From Defluviitaleaceae bacterium (GTDB lineage Bacteria > Bacillota > Clostridia > Lachnospirales > UBA5962): a stretch of 31,531 nucleotides of DNA. The stretch covers positions 1 to 31,531 of the forward strand of contig WQZK01000004.1 of the NCBI GenBank assembly GCA_009780765.1, given 5' to 3'. Position numbers and translations under genes: made by a program. Position 1 is the first letter of the stretch, and the number at the start of each line of letters is the position of its first letter. The notes beneath the pieces were generated by a model. It saw nothing but the letters and a program-made list of their open reading frames with translations, did no database searches and had not been told where the DNA came from. This document shows positions 1-7,266 of this stretch, piece by piece.

Positions 1-2
1 AA

Positions 3-2165
3 GATGTGATTGATTTATATGGCGTTACACCTATTGAATATATAGATGTTAAGGCTTTGATGGGCGATGCTTCTGATAATATTCCTGGTGTGCCTTCTAT
101 CGGCGAAAAAACTGCACTTAAAATAATTCAGGAATACAAAAATATTGAAACGGCTATAGAAAATGCTGAAAATATTAAACCTAAAAAAGCATCAGAAAAT
201 ATTGTGGAATTTAGTGAACAAGCGATATTAAGCAGGGTATTGGCAACCATAAGCATAGATTCGCCTGTAGAATTGCCTGAAAATAAAATTACATCTTCAG
301 AAATATTTAATAAAGAGGCTCATGATATAATAAAACGCCTTGAATTTAAGTCGCATTATGCTAGGTTTTCATTAACAGACGAGCCTGTTGCAAAAAAAGA
401 AGAGCAGACTGGAAATTACATTTTATTAAACTCCTTAGAAAAATGCGAAGAGTACATTAAAGGTTTAGAAAAAGAAGAAATTATCGCCACTTCTTTAGTG
501 AATTTTGGCGAAGAAATTTGTGGCTTAAGCTTTTTCTCAAATAAGAGTACTAGTGGGTTTTTACCATTTAATGCAAATGTAAAAATTCCATTAGTTGTAG
601 AAAATTTATTAAAATCTGATGTGAAAAAAGTGTGTTTAGATTCTAAAAAAGATAAGCTTTTTATGAAAAAAAGTGGTTTAGAGCTTAACAATGTTGTATT
701 TGATACGAGTCTAGGGGCGTATGTTTTAAATGCTTCGTCTGAGCATTACTTTTATGACGATATTGCAAGAGAATTTTTAAACAAAGAATATCCATCGGTT
801 TCAGAGCTTACAGGAAAAGGTAAGGGGAAACTTGATTTTTTAGGTCTTTCTGAAAAAGAGCAACTTTCATACGCTTGCAGGCAGAGTGAAGTTGCATTTG
901 ATGTATATGAGCTAATGCTTAAAAAAATTGAAGAAAACAAGCAAGACAAGCTATATTTTGATATAGAGTTTCCGCTTGTTGATGTTCTTTGTGATATGGA
1001 GTTTTACGGAATTAAAATAAATAAAAATGAGTTGCTGGTTTACGATAGTAAGCTTCAAAAAAGTATAGATATTTTAACCAGCAATATTTATGAGCTTGCA
1101 AGTGAAGAATTTAACATTAACTCGCCAAAACAACTTGGCGTAATTCTTTTCGAAAAACTTGGGCTTAAAGGCGGCAAAAAAACTAAAACAGGCTACTCAA
1201 CCGCAGCTGAGGTTTTGGAGAAATTAAAATCTTCACATCCGATTATTTCAGAAATTTTAAATTACAGAACGCTTGCGAAGCTTAAAAGTACTTACTGCGA
1301 CGGGCTTTTAAATGTTATGGATGAAAAAACTCACAAAATCCATTCTACATTTAATCAAACAGTTACAACAACTGGGCGTATTTCTAGCACAGAGCCTAAT
1401 TTGCAAAACATTCCAATAAGGATGGACTTAGGCCGAGAGCTTAGAAAAATTTTTATCCCAAGTGAAGACAATTTTGTTTTTGCCGATGGTGATTATAGCC
1501 AGATAGAACTTAGGGTTTTGGCACATATTTCGGGTGATGAAACGATGATTCGAGCATTTAAAAATGGAGAAGATATTCACCGAATTACAGCAAGCCAAGT
1601 TCTTAATATAACTCCTTTAGAAGTTACTGAAAAACAGAGAAGTAGTGCAAAAGCTATTAATTTTGGCATAGTTTACGGTATCAGTGCATTTAGTTTAAGT
1701 GAAGATTTAAGTATTACTCGAAAAGAGGCAGAAGATTATATAAACTCTTATTTAGAGCGTTATCCAAAGGTTAAAGAGTATATGGACAATGCTGTTTTAA
1801 AGGCAAAAGAGAAAGGTTACGCTGAAACCATTTTTGGTAGAAGGCGAACTATAGACGAGCTTAAATCTGCAAACTTTAACATTCGCTCTTTTGGTGAGCG
1901 TGTTGCAATGAATATGCCAATTCAAGGCAGTGCGGCAGATATAATTAAAATTGCTATGGTTAAAGTTTATAACAGGCTTAAAACAGAAAATCTTAAATCA
2001 AGAATTATTTTGCAAGTGCATGACGAGCTTTTATTAGAGGTTGATAAGGGCGAGGTTGATAAAGTTACTAGGCTTGTAAAACAAGAGATGGAAGCAGCCG
2101 TTAATCTTTTAGTGCCAATGGAAGTTGATATTAAGACAGGGGCAACGTGGTATGACACAAAGTAA
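3..2165 (+). CDS. polA: DNA polymerase I (5' end outside window)
   Basis: Family A polymerase for Okazaki-fragment maturation and repair synthesis. The reading frame is open to the window edge. The first visible residues match the helix-hairpin-helix end of the 5' nuclease domain (ALMGDASDNIPGVP), so roughly 170 N-terminal residues are missing. Counting the GTG at base 6 as residue 1, motif A (DYSQIELR) has D496, motif B (SSAKAINFG) has K549 and F553, and motif C (VHDE) has D673 and E674, so the polymerase site is intact. The 3'-5' exonuclease domain looks dead: the DxE motif is replaced by IIATSL (159-164), and in the YxxxD motif Y289 remains but D is Q293. One exo aspartate survives in FDTSLGAYVLN. 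Loss of proofreading is common in Bacillus-type PolA. The 3' end overlaps coaE by 14 bases. Identification is secure. Confidence 0.97.
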   Translation, partial: DVIDLYGVTPIEYIDVKALMGDASDNIPGVPSIGEKTALKIIQEYKNIETAIENAENIKPKKASENIVEFSEQAILSRVLATISIDSPVELPENKITSSEIFNKEAHDIIKRLEFKSHYARFSLTDEPVAKKEEQTGNYILLNSLEKCEEYIKGLEKEEIIATSLVNFGEEICGLSFFSNKSTSGFLPFNANVKIPLVVENLLKSDVKKVCLDSKKDKLFMKKSGLELNNVVFDTSLGAYVLNASSEHYFYDDIAREFLNKEYPSVSELTGKGKGKLDFLGLSEKEQLSYACRQSEVAFDVYELMLKKIEENKQDKLYFDIEFPLVDVLCDMEFYGIKINKNELLVYDSKLQKSIDILTSNIYELASEEFNINSPKQLGVILFEKLGLKGGKKTKTGYSTAAEVLEKLKSSHPIISEILNYRTLAKLKSTYCDGLLNVMDEKTHKIHSTFNQTVTTTGRISSTEPNLQNIPIRMDLGRELRKIFIPSEDNFVFADGDYSQIELRVLAHISGDETMIRAFKNGEDIHRITASQVLNITPLEVTEKQRSSAKAINFGIVYGISAFSLSEDLSITRKEAEDYINSYLERYPKVKEYMDNAVLKAKEKGYAETIFGRRRTIDELKSANFNIRSFGERVAMNMPIQGSAADIIKIAMVKVYNRLKTENLKSRIILQVHDELLLEVDKGEVDKVTRLVKQEMEAAVNLLVPMEVDIKTGATWYDTK

Positions 2166-2745
2166 GATAATAGGTTTAACCGGTCGCTCAGGTAGTGGAA
2201 AAGGTGTTGTTTCTAGTATTATTGAGGAGTATTGTGCTAAAATTATAGATTGTGATAAAATTGTTCATGAATTATTTAGGTTTGATAAAAATTTAAAATC
2301 AGAGCTGTATAATTTTTTTGGATGCGAAATATTTGACGATAATAATTATATAAACCGAAAAAAGCTGGGCTCCATAGTTTTTGCAAGCAAAGAAAAATTA
2401 GATTTTCTAACAAAAACAACACATAGATATGTTGTTAAAAAAGTGGAAGAAATAATTAAAGAAAGCAGCGAATATAAATATATCGTTATAGATGCACCAC
2501 TTTTGGTTGAGGCTGGGCTTCATAAAATTTCTGATACGGTATGGCTTGTTTTTGCCAGTGAAGAGATTTCTTTGAAAAGAATAGTTGAAAGAGATGGTAT
2601 TTCTTACGAAAATGCAAAAAAAAGGCTTGATAATCAAAAGTCTTTTGAAGAGCTTAAAAGTTATGCCAATGTAATAATAAAAAATGAGAAAAGTGTTGAG
2701 GAATTAAGGATTGAAATCGAAGAAAAAATTAAGCAAGTTTTTTAA
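2152..2745 (+). CDS. coaE: Dephospho-CoA kinase
   Basis: Catalyses the last step of CoA synthesis, ATP-dependent phosphorylation of dephospho-CoA, in the cytosol. The ATG at 2152 gives 197 residues, the usual length, and starts just before the conserved IIGLTG strand; an in-frame ATG at 2125 would add nine residues inside polA and is not needed. The P-loop GRSGSGKG (11-18) is followed by VV. The DCDKIVHEL segment corresponds to the family DADxI signature, and IDAPLLVEAGL matches the conserved P-L-L-E region. Odd point: the P-loop Ser/Thr that normally follows the lysine and helps bind Mg is Gly18, with no Ser/Thr next to it. The gene overlaps polA by 14 bases and the next gene by 35, so it is probably translated by coupling. 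polA-coaE adjacency is common in Firmicutes. Confidence 0.9.
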   Translation: MTQSKIIGLTGRSGSGKGVVSSIIEEYCAKIIDCDKIVHELFRFDKNLKSELYNFFGCEIFDDNNYINRKKLGSIVFASKEKLDFLTKTTHRYVVKKVEEIIKESSEYKYIVIDAPLLVEAGLHKISDTVWLVFASEEISLKRIVERDGISYENAKKRLDNQKSFEELKSYANVIIKNEKSVEELRIEIEEKIKQVF

Positions 2746-3274
2746 ATTTATATTTTTAGTAGCACTATTGTTTTTTGCAGGGCTAATGCTTATTTACACA
2801 GTGTTTCCTGTTAAGCATTTTGATATAATTGAGAGATACGCAGCTAAGCACGGGCTAGAGCCTGCTTTTGTGTGTGCGATGATTTTTACTGAGAGCAGAT
2901 TTAGGGAAGGTGCGGTTAGTCATGCGGGTGCAACAGGGCTTATGCAAATTATGCCAGGCACAGCATATTGGGCAGCAGAGCAGATGGGCATAGAAAATTT
3001 TTCTTACGAAAACATAAAAGACCCAGAGATTAACATAAGTATCGGCACATGGTATATTGCAAGGCTTATAAGGCAATATGGTGAGGTTGATACAGCCTTG
3101 GCTGCTTACAATGCAGGTAGCGGAAAAGTTTCTGCATGGCTTAGAGATAATAGTTTTTCGGATGACTCTAGAACACTTCACACCATACCATACAGGGAAA
3201 CAAGAGAGTATATAGGGCGGATTAACATGTTTTACAGAATTTACAGGATAAGGCTTAGACTAAGGAGAAATTAA
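2711..3274 (+). CDS. Membrane-anchored soluble lytic transglycosylase (SLT domain)
   Basis: A 187-residue peptidoglycan lytic transglycosylase of the Slt70/MltC-like catalytic type (GH23). Residues 10-32 form one hydrophobic segment after a Lys-rich start, so it is an uncleaved signal anchor or signal peptide placing the enzyme outside the membrane. The catalytic domain follows: E61 in TESRF is the expected acid/base, with GLMQIMPGTA and AAYNAGSGKV as the other family signatures. The start is a TTG at 2711 inside the 3' end of coaE, with GAGG about eight bases upstream. It ends TAATG with the next gene, so the two are coupled. Small SLT proteins directly after coaE are familiar in Clostridia. 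The substrate context (vegetative wall or spore) is not shown by the sequence. Confidence 0.9.
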   Translation: MKSKKKLSKFFKFIFLVALLFFAGLMLIYTVFPVKHFDIIERYAAKHGLEPAFVCAMIFTESRFREGAVSHAGATGLMQIMPGTAYWAAEQMGIENFSYENIKDPEINISIGTWYIARLIRQYGEVDTALAAYNAGSGKVSAWLRDNSFSDDSRTLHTIPYRETREYIGRINMFYRIYRIRLRLRRN

Positions 3275-4905
3275 TGAAAAGAATATTGGCTATTTTAGCA
3301 TCAATTTTTATACTTTCTGGGTGTGCGACTGAAGGTTTGCCAGCTGTTAGTGATTTAGATGAACAGCGTTTTATTGACGAAGAAGATGAAAGCCTAGAAT
3401 TTACTAATATAAATTTGCATGAAAATTTATTAACATTAGCTATGAGAAACCCTTTAACCTTAAATCCTTTGCTTAATGAAGATAAAACAGTTGAAAAAAT
3501 ATTAAATCTTATGTTTGAGCATGTTGCTGTTGTAGATTCTAGCCAAAGAGTTTTGCCAAATTTGGCAGAAAGTTTTGAATTTAGTGAAGATGGGCTTTTG
3601 GTTACAGTAAATCTTAGGCAAGACGTTTATTTTTCAGATGGAACACAACTAACAGCAAGTGACTTAGCTTTTTCTATAAATTTCATAAAAAATTATGCAC
3701 CTGATAGAAGTATATATAAAGACACAGTTAGTACAATTAGAAGTGTTAGTATAATAAACGAGTTTACACTTGTAGTAGAGCTTTTTCGCCCAACAGGCGG
3801 ACAGGCTTATATGTTTTTATTTCCAATAATTTCGGAGCATCACTATAGGGGCGAAACTTTACCGAATTCAGAAGCAAATATGGCCCCTTTAGGAACAGGT
3901 GCATATAAGTTTGAAAATTACACATTGGTTAGAGAATTAAATTTGGTTAGAAATGATTTGCATTTTAAAGGTCGTGCAAATATTGAAGCAGTACGGGTTC
4001 TGATAATTGATGATTATGAAACAAAGCTACATGCCTTTGAGCAAGGAATAATTGATGTTATAACGACAGATATTTTGAATTTTTCTCAATATTCGGGAAC
4101 GAGGCAAACAATTATAAACGACTTTTCTACAAACCTATATGATTTTATAGGGTTTGATTTTGATAATATTGTTTTTCAAGATATTAGAATTAGAGAGGCC
4201 ATTGCTCATCTTGTAAATATAGAGCAAATCCTTAACAATGTATATCTTGGCTCGGCTTTGAGAGCATTTTCTGTAATTAATTCAAATTCGTGGCTTTTTG
4301 AAGAAAGCTTGGCAGTGCGTGAACATAATACAGAGCTTGCAAGAAACTTATTTTTGCAATCAGGTTTTACAGACGATACGATTTCAGGCTATATGGGACG
4401 CGAAGCGAGCGGAATTTTTTTAGAGCTTGATTTTAGAATTTTGGCAAACGAAGAAAGCGTAGAGAGAGTACAAATAGCGAACTTGTTAAGTGAAAGCCTT
4501 TACGAAATAGGGGTTAGGTCGCAAGTAATTATTTTGCCTTTTGAAGAATATGTTGAAAGGCTTAGAAATTCTGAGTTTGACATATTTGTGGGTAGCTTTA
4601 ATTTTTCTTTAATGCCTGATTTTACTTCTATGTTTTCGTCATCTCAAATTGGCATAGGCAATAATTTTTTTAATTATCGTTCACAGGCACTTGATAGCTA
4701 TTTGCACAGCATTAACATAGCTGCAAATGAGGAGAGCTTTGTACGTGCAGTATCAAATGTTCAACGATATATTGCAAGTGAAATTGTTTGTATTAGCATT
4801 GCATTTAGAAGGCAATCGCTTGTTACTGATAACAAGGTTAGGGGTGTTAAATCGCCTGTTATTAATAATGTGTATCAAGATGTACATTTGTGGTTGATTA
4901 ATTGA
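3274..4905 (+). CDS. Family 5 extracellular solute-binding lipoprotein (peptide/nickel type), no transporter genes adjacent
   Basis: A 543-residue SBP_bac_5 protein. It has a lipoprotein signal: KR, a hydrophobic stretch and the lipobox LSGC with C17 as the lipidated cysteine, so it should sit on the outer face of the membrane. The family pattern follows: a first lobe with LNPLLNEDKTVEKILNLMFE, the DGLLVTVNLRQDVYFSDG core motif typical of oligopeptide-binding proteins, GTGAYKF near the lobe boundary, and IREAIAHLVN in the second lobe. Start at ATG 3274 with AAGGAG upstream; the A is shared with the previous stop. No permease or ATPase gene is within view; the flanks are wall and CoA genes. 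It may serve a transporter encoded elsewhere, or bind a wall-derived peptide released by the adjacent transglycosylase (inference). Ligand unknown. Confidence 0.87.
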   Translation: MKRILAILASIFILSGCATEGLPAVSDLDEQRFIDEEDESLEFTNINLHENLLTLAMRNPLTLNPLLNEDKTVEKILNLMFEHVAVVDSSQRVLPNLAESFEFSEDGLLVTVNLRQDVYFSDGTQLTASDLAFSINFIKNYAPDRSIYKDTVSTIRSVSIINEFTLVVELFRPTGGQAYMFLFPIISEHHYRGETLPNSEANMAPLGTGAYKFENYTLVRELNLVRNDLHFKGRANIEAVRVLIIDDYETKLHAFEQGIIDVITTDILNFSQYSGTRQTIINDFSTNLYDFIGFDFDNIVFQDIRIREAIAHLVNIEQILNNVYLGSALRAFSVINSNSWLFEESLAVREHNTELARNLFLQSGFTDDTISGYMGREASGIFLELDFRILANEESVERVQIANLLSESLYEIGVRSQVIILPFEEYVERLRNSEFDIFVGSFNFSLMPDFTSMFSSSQIGIGNNFFNYRSQALDSYLHSINIAANEESFVRAVSNVQRYIASEIVCISIAFRRQSLVTDNKVRGVKSPVINNVYQDVHLWLIN

Positions 4906-4928
4906 TACGTATTAAGGAGGGCAACATA

Positions 4929-5879
4929 ATGCTTAAAGTATGTGTTCTAATGGGCGGAAGTTCTACAGAAAGAGAAGTTTCGCTTATTTCTGCAAACGAA
5001 ATAATTAAGAATTTGAATAAAAGCAAGTATGACATTTATGATATAGACATACCCAAGGATGGTAGTACGGACTGGATAAAAAAACTTTTAGATAATCCGC
5101 CAGATATGGTTTTAAGTGCCCTTCATGGTGGAATGGGTGAAAATGGTGCTGTTCAAGGGCTGCTTGACTGTATGAGAATCCCATATATCGGTAGCAGAGT
5201 TATGAGTTCGGCTATTTGTTTAAATAAGCATATAAGCAAAATTATTATGAAATCATTCAATATTCCTGTTGCTTTGGATATTTTAATTAAAAATATTGAT
5301 GAGCTTTTTTTAAACGAAGAGTTTATTAAAAACGAGATGGGTTTTCCACTTATTGTAAAGCCTAATTCTGGTGGTTCATCTATTGGAATTAGCATGGCTT
5401 ATGATTTTTTAAATCTAACGAAATCGGTAGAGGCTGTGCTTGGTATGAATGATTTTGTGCTTATAGAAAAATACATATATGGCCAAGAAGTTATTTGTAG
5501 CATGGTTGAGGGCGAAAACGGCTTAAGCGTTTTGCCTGTTATTGAAATACGTTCACCTGATATGTTTTCTGATTATAACGAAAAATATTTTACAGAAGAC
5601 AGAAATGCGGAGTTTTCTAATTTGCCCGATTTTTTAAAAACCATGATACAAGAAATTGCAAAAAAGGCATTTTTGGCACTAGATTGTAAAGGCTATGCGA
5701 TGGTTGATATGGTGGTTTGTGAGGAGCAAATAACAGTTATAGAAGTTAATACTTTGCCGGGCTTAACGGGTAAAAGCCTTATTCCGAAGGCTACGAAATA
5801 TACTGAGGGCGGTTTTTCAGGCTTTTTAGACAAATTAATCGAATTTGAATTAAGAACTACCAAAAAAAATTATGTGTAG
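4929..5879 (+). CDS. ddl: D-alanine--D-alanine ligase
   Basis: ATP-grasp enzyme making D-Ala-D-Ala for peptidoglycan precursors in the cytosol. Start ATG 4929 has AAGGAGGG seven bases upstream and gives 316 residues; an in-frame ATG at 4902 is left out because it precedes this site. Signatures in order: GGSSTEREVS at the N terminus, SALHGGMGENGAVQG, the ATP-grasp strand PLIVKPNSGGSSIGI, the lid VLIEKYIYGQEV, and EVNTLPGLTGKSL at the metal and D-Ala2 site. The omega-loop segment DYNEKYF keeps the Lys-Tyr pair equivalent to E. coli DdlB K215-Y216, which fits D-Ala rather than D-Lac as the second substrate. It is the last gene of the polA-coaE-SLT-lipoprotein run; its stop overlaps the -35 of the next promoter. 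Confidence 0.95.
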   Translation: MLKVCVLMGGSSTEREVSLISANEIIKNLNKSKYDIYDIDIPKDGSTDWIKKLLDNPPDMVLSALHGGMGENGAVQGLLDCMRIPYIGSRVMSSAICLNKHISKIIMKSFNIPVALDILIKNIDELFLNEEFIKNEMGFPLIVKPNSGGSSIGISMAYDFLNLTKSVEAVLGMNDFVLIEKYIYGQEVICSMVEGENGLSVLPVIEIRSPDMFSDYNEKYFTEDRNAEFSNLPDFLKTMIQEIAKKAFLALDCKGYAMVDMVVCEEQITVIEVNTLPGLTGKSLIPKATKYTEGGFSGFLDKLIEFELRTTKKNYV

Positions 5880-5905
5880 ACAATTTATGTGCAATATGTT
5901 AAAAT
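5877..5905 (+). promoter_or_regulatory. Sigma-A-type promoter for the DUF2785-ridA pair
   Basis: The -35 TAGACA (5877-5882, 5 of 6 to consensus) and -10 TAAAAT (5900-5905, 5 of 6) are separated by exactly 17 bases, and TG one base before the -10 makes it an extended -10. Transcription would start near 5912, about 25 bases before the TTG start. The -35 uses the ddl stop codon. This is one of the two best promoter matches in the window. Confidence 0.7.
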
Positions 5906-5936
5906 ATATAGGATACATAGTTCGGAGGGACTTTGA

Positions 5937-6773
5937 TTGACAAGAGATGAACTTAAACAAATTTTAAAACAAATTAAAGAGGCAGATTATAAAGTTTGTG
6001 AAAATATAGATTTAGACAGACTTATATTAGCAATGCTTGAGCATATTGGTGATACAGATGCAGGGCTTAGAGATAATTTGATATACACATCATTTTGCAA
6101 GCTTGCAGAAAAAGAAGCTTTTTCAGTAGAGCAACTAAGAACCATATTAAATACAAGCCTTGATGACAATCATTTGTTTTATAATATAGGTGAAACTGAT
6201 ACCGATTCCATCTTTACTCGTGCATTTTCTATGCTAATGATTCCAGCTGTTTTTCGGTTTAATAGAGATGTTAAAAACTTTCTTACTAAGGTTGAAGTTT
6301 TGCATGTTAAAGATAAAGTCCTGTATTACGTTAAAAAAGAGCGTGATTTTAGAGGAATTGTAGAAGGAAAAGGCTGGGCACATGCAGTAGCACACGCTGC
6401 TGATGCACTAAAATTTTTAGTAGGAAACGAATTTTTAATAAAGGACGATTTGATTGAAATTTTAGATGCTTTAGAACCTATGATTAAAAACCAAGATGCT
6501 CTTTATAATTATCGTGAGGATGAACGAATGTTAGCTACTTTCATTGATATTATAGATAGAGAGTTGTTTACAGGTAAGGAGCTTATTAGTTGGCTTAATA
6601 AGTTTAAGGTATCTGAATATGATAAAGGGCTTAAGCTTCCAAACCAGATGTATCTGGTGAACAATAAAAAACAGTTTTTACAAAGCTCATATTTTTACCT
6701 TCTGAAAAATTATAAGAAAGATATATCAGAAGAGATAATTAAAGAAATATTAAATATATTGGAGGAATTTTAA
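5937..6773 (+). CDS. DUF2785 family protein
   Basis: A 278-residue soluble, mainly helical protein without signal peptide or membrane segment. It matches the DUF2785 family by its overall pattern and by the signature GWAHAVAHAADAL (from G146, with H149, H153 and D156), preceded by ERDFRG. The regularly spaced His and Asp could bind a metal, but this is inference; no enzyme activity is established for the family to my knowledge. Start is TTG at 5937 with GGAGG eight bases upstream. The gene abuts ridA with no gap (TAA then ATG) under one promoter, so the two are co-expressed. The family is usually a single chromosomal gene in Firmicutes. Family call fairly sure, function unknown. Confidence 0.75.
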   Translation: MTRDELKQILKQIKEADYKVCENIDLDRLILAMLEHIGDTDAGLRDNLIYTSFCKLAEKEAFSVEQLRTILNTSLDDNHLFYNIGETDTDSIFTRAFSMLMIPAVFRFNRDVKNFLTKVEVLHVKDKVLYYVKKERDFRGIVEGKGWAHAVAHAADALKFLVGNEFLIKDDLIEILDALEPMIKNQDALYNYREDERMLATFIDIIDRELFTGKELISWLNKFKVSEYDKGLKLPNQMYLVNNKKQFLQSSYFYLLKNYKKDISEEIIKEILNILEEF

Positions 6774-7154
6774 ATGAAAAAGGAAATTATAGCAACAACA
6801 AAGGCACCTGGTGCAATTGGTCCATATTCTCAAGCGGTTAAGGTAGGAAACATGGTATTTACGTCAGGTCAACTTCCTATAAATCCTGAAACAGGCGAGC
6901 ATTATACAGACTGTATTAAAAAAGCAACAAGACAATGTCTAGAAAATGCTATCGCTATTTTAGAAGAGGCTGGCTCTTCTTTAGAGAACATAGTTAAAAC
7001 TACAATTTTTATTAAAGATCTTAATAATTTTAATGATGTTAATGAAGTTTATTCAGAATTTTTCAAAGAAAATGCACCTGCAAGAAGTTGTATTGAGGCT
7101 GCAAGGCTTCCTAAAGATACAATTATTGAAATCGAGGCTATTGCGATTGTGTAA
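6774..7154 (+). CDS. ridA: RidA family reactive enamine/imine deaminase
   Basis: A 126-residue member of the YjgF/YER057c/UK114 family. RidA hydrolyses reactive 2-aminoacrylate and related imines from PLP enzymes such as serine/threonine dehydratase, acting as a cytosolic trimer. Visible signatures: the start TTKAPGAIGPYSQAV, GNMVFTSGQLPINPETG, the catalytic-type R104 in PARSCIEAARLP, and the ending IEIEAIAIV with E121 at the substrate-contacting glutamate. The start has GGAGG eight bases upstream and follows the DUF2785 stop directly. Length and all key residues are normal. Confidence 0.95.
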   Translation: MKKEIIATTKAPGAIGPYSQAVKVGNMVFTSGQLPINPETGEHYTDCIKKATRQCLENAIAILEEAGSSLENIVKTTIFIKDLNNFNDVNEVYSEFFKENAPARSCIEAARLPKDTIIEIEAIAIV

Positions 7155-7180
7155 TTTATAGTGATTTAAGACAAAAACTG

Positions 7181-7226
7181 TCCTTCAACACATATTTTCA
7201 TATCATAAAAAGTATGTGTTGAAGGA
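7181..7226 (+). promoter_or_regulatory. Large perfect stem-loop upstream of the LysM-rho operon
   Basis: Bases 7181-7194 and 7213-7226 are perfectly complementary (14 bp, arm TCCTTCAACACATA). A U-G pair and three A-U pairs extend the stem to 18 bp with a ten-base loop (7199-7208). No T-tract follows, so it is not a normal intrinsic terminator. It lies 40 bases before the LysM start codon and leaves that gene's AGGGAGG site free. A possible -35/-10 pair (TTGAAG at 7219, TATAGT at 7242, 17-base spacer) begins in the 3' arm, but its start point would fall inside the ribosome site, so I do not call it. Either an operator dyad or an RNA structure would fit. Confidence 0.6.
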
Positions 7227-7266
7227 GTATGAATTAAATTTTATAGTTTCGCAGGGAGGAAGGCAA

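Noticed and set aside
2125..2151. Extended CoaE start at 2125
   Set aside because: Adds residues before the conserved N terminus and makes the polA overlap longer.
7216..7266. N-terminal extension of the LysM protein from TTG 7216
   Set aside because: The TTG lies in the stem-loop, while ATG 7267 has a strong AGGGAGG site.
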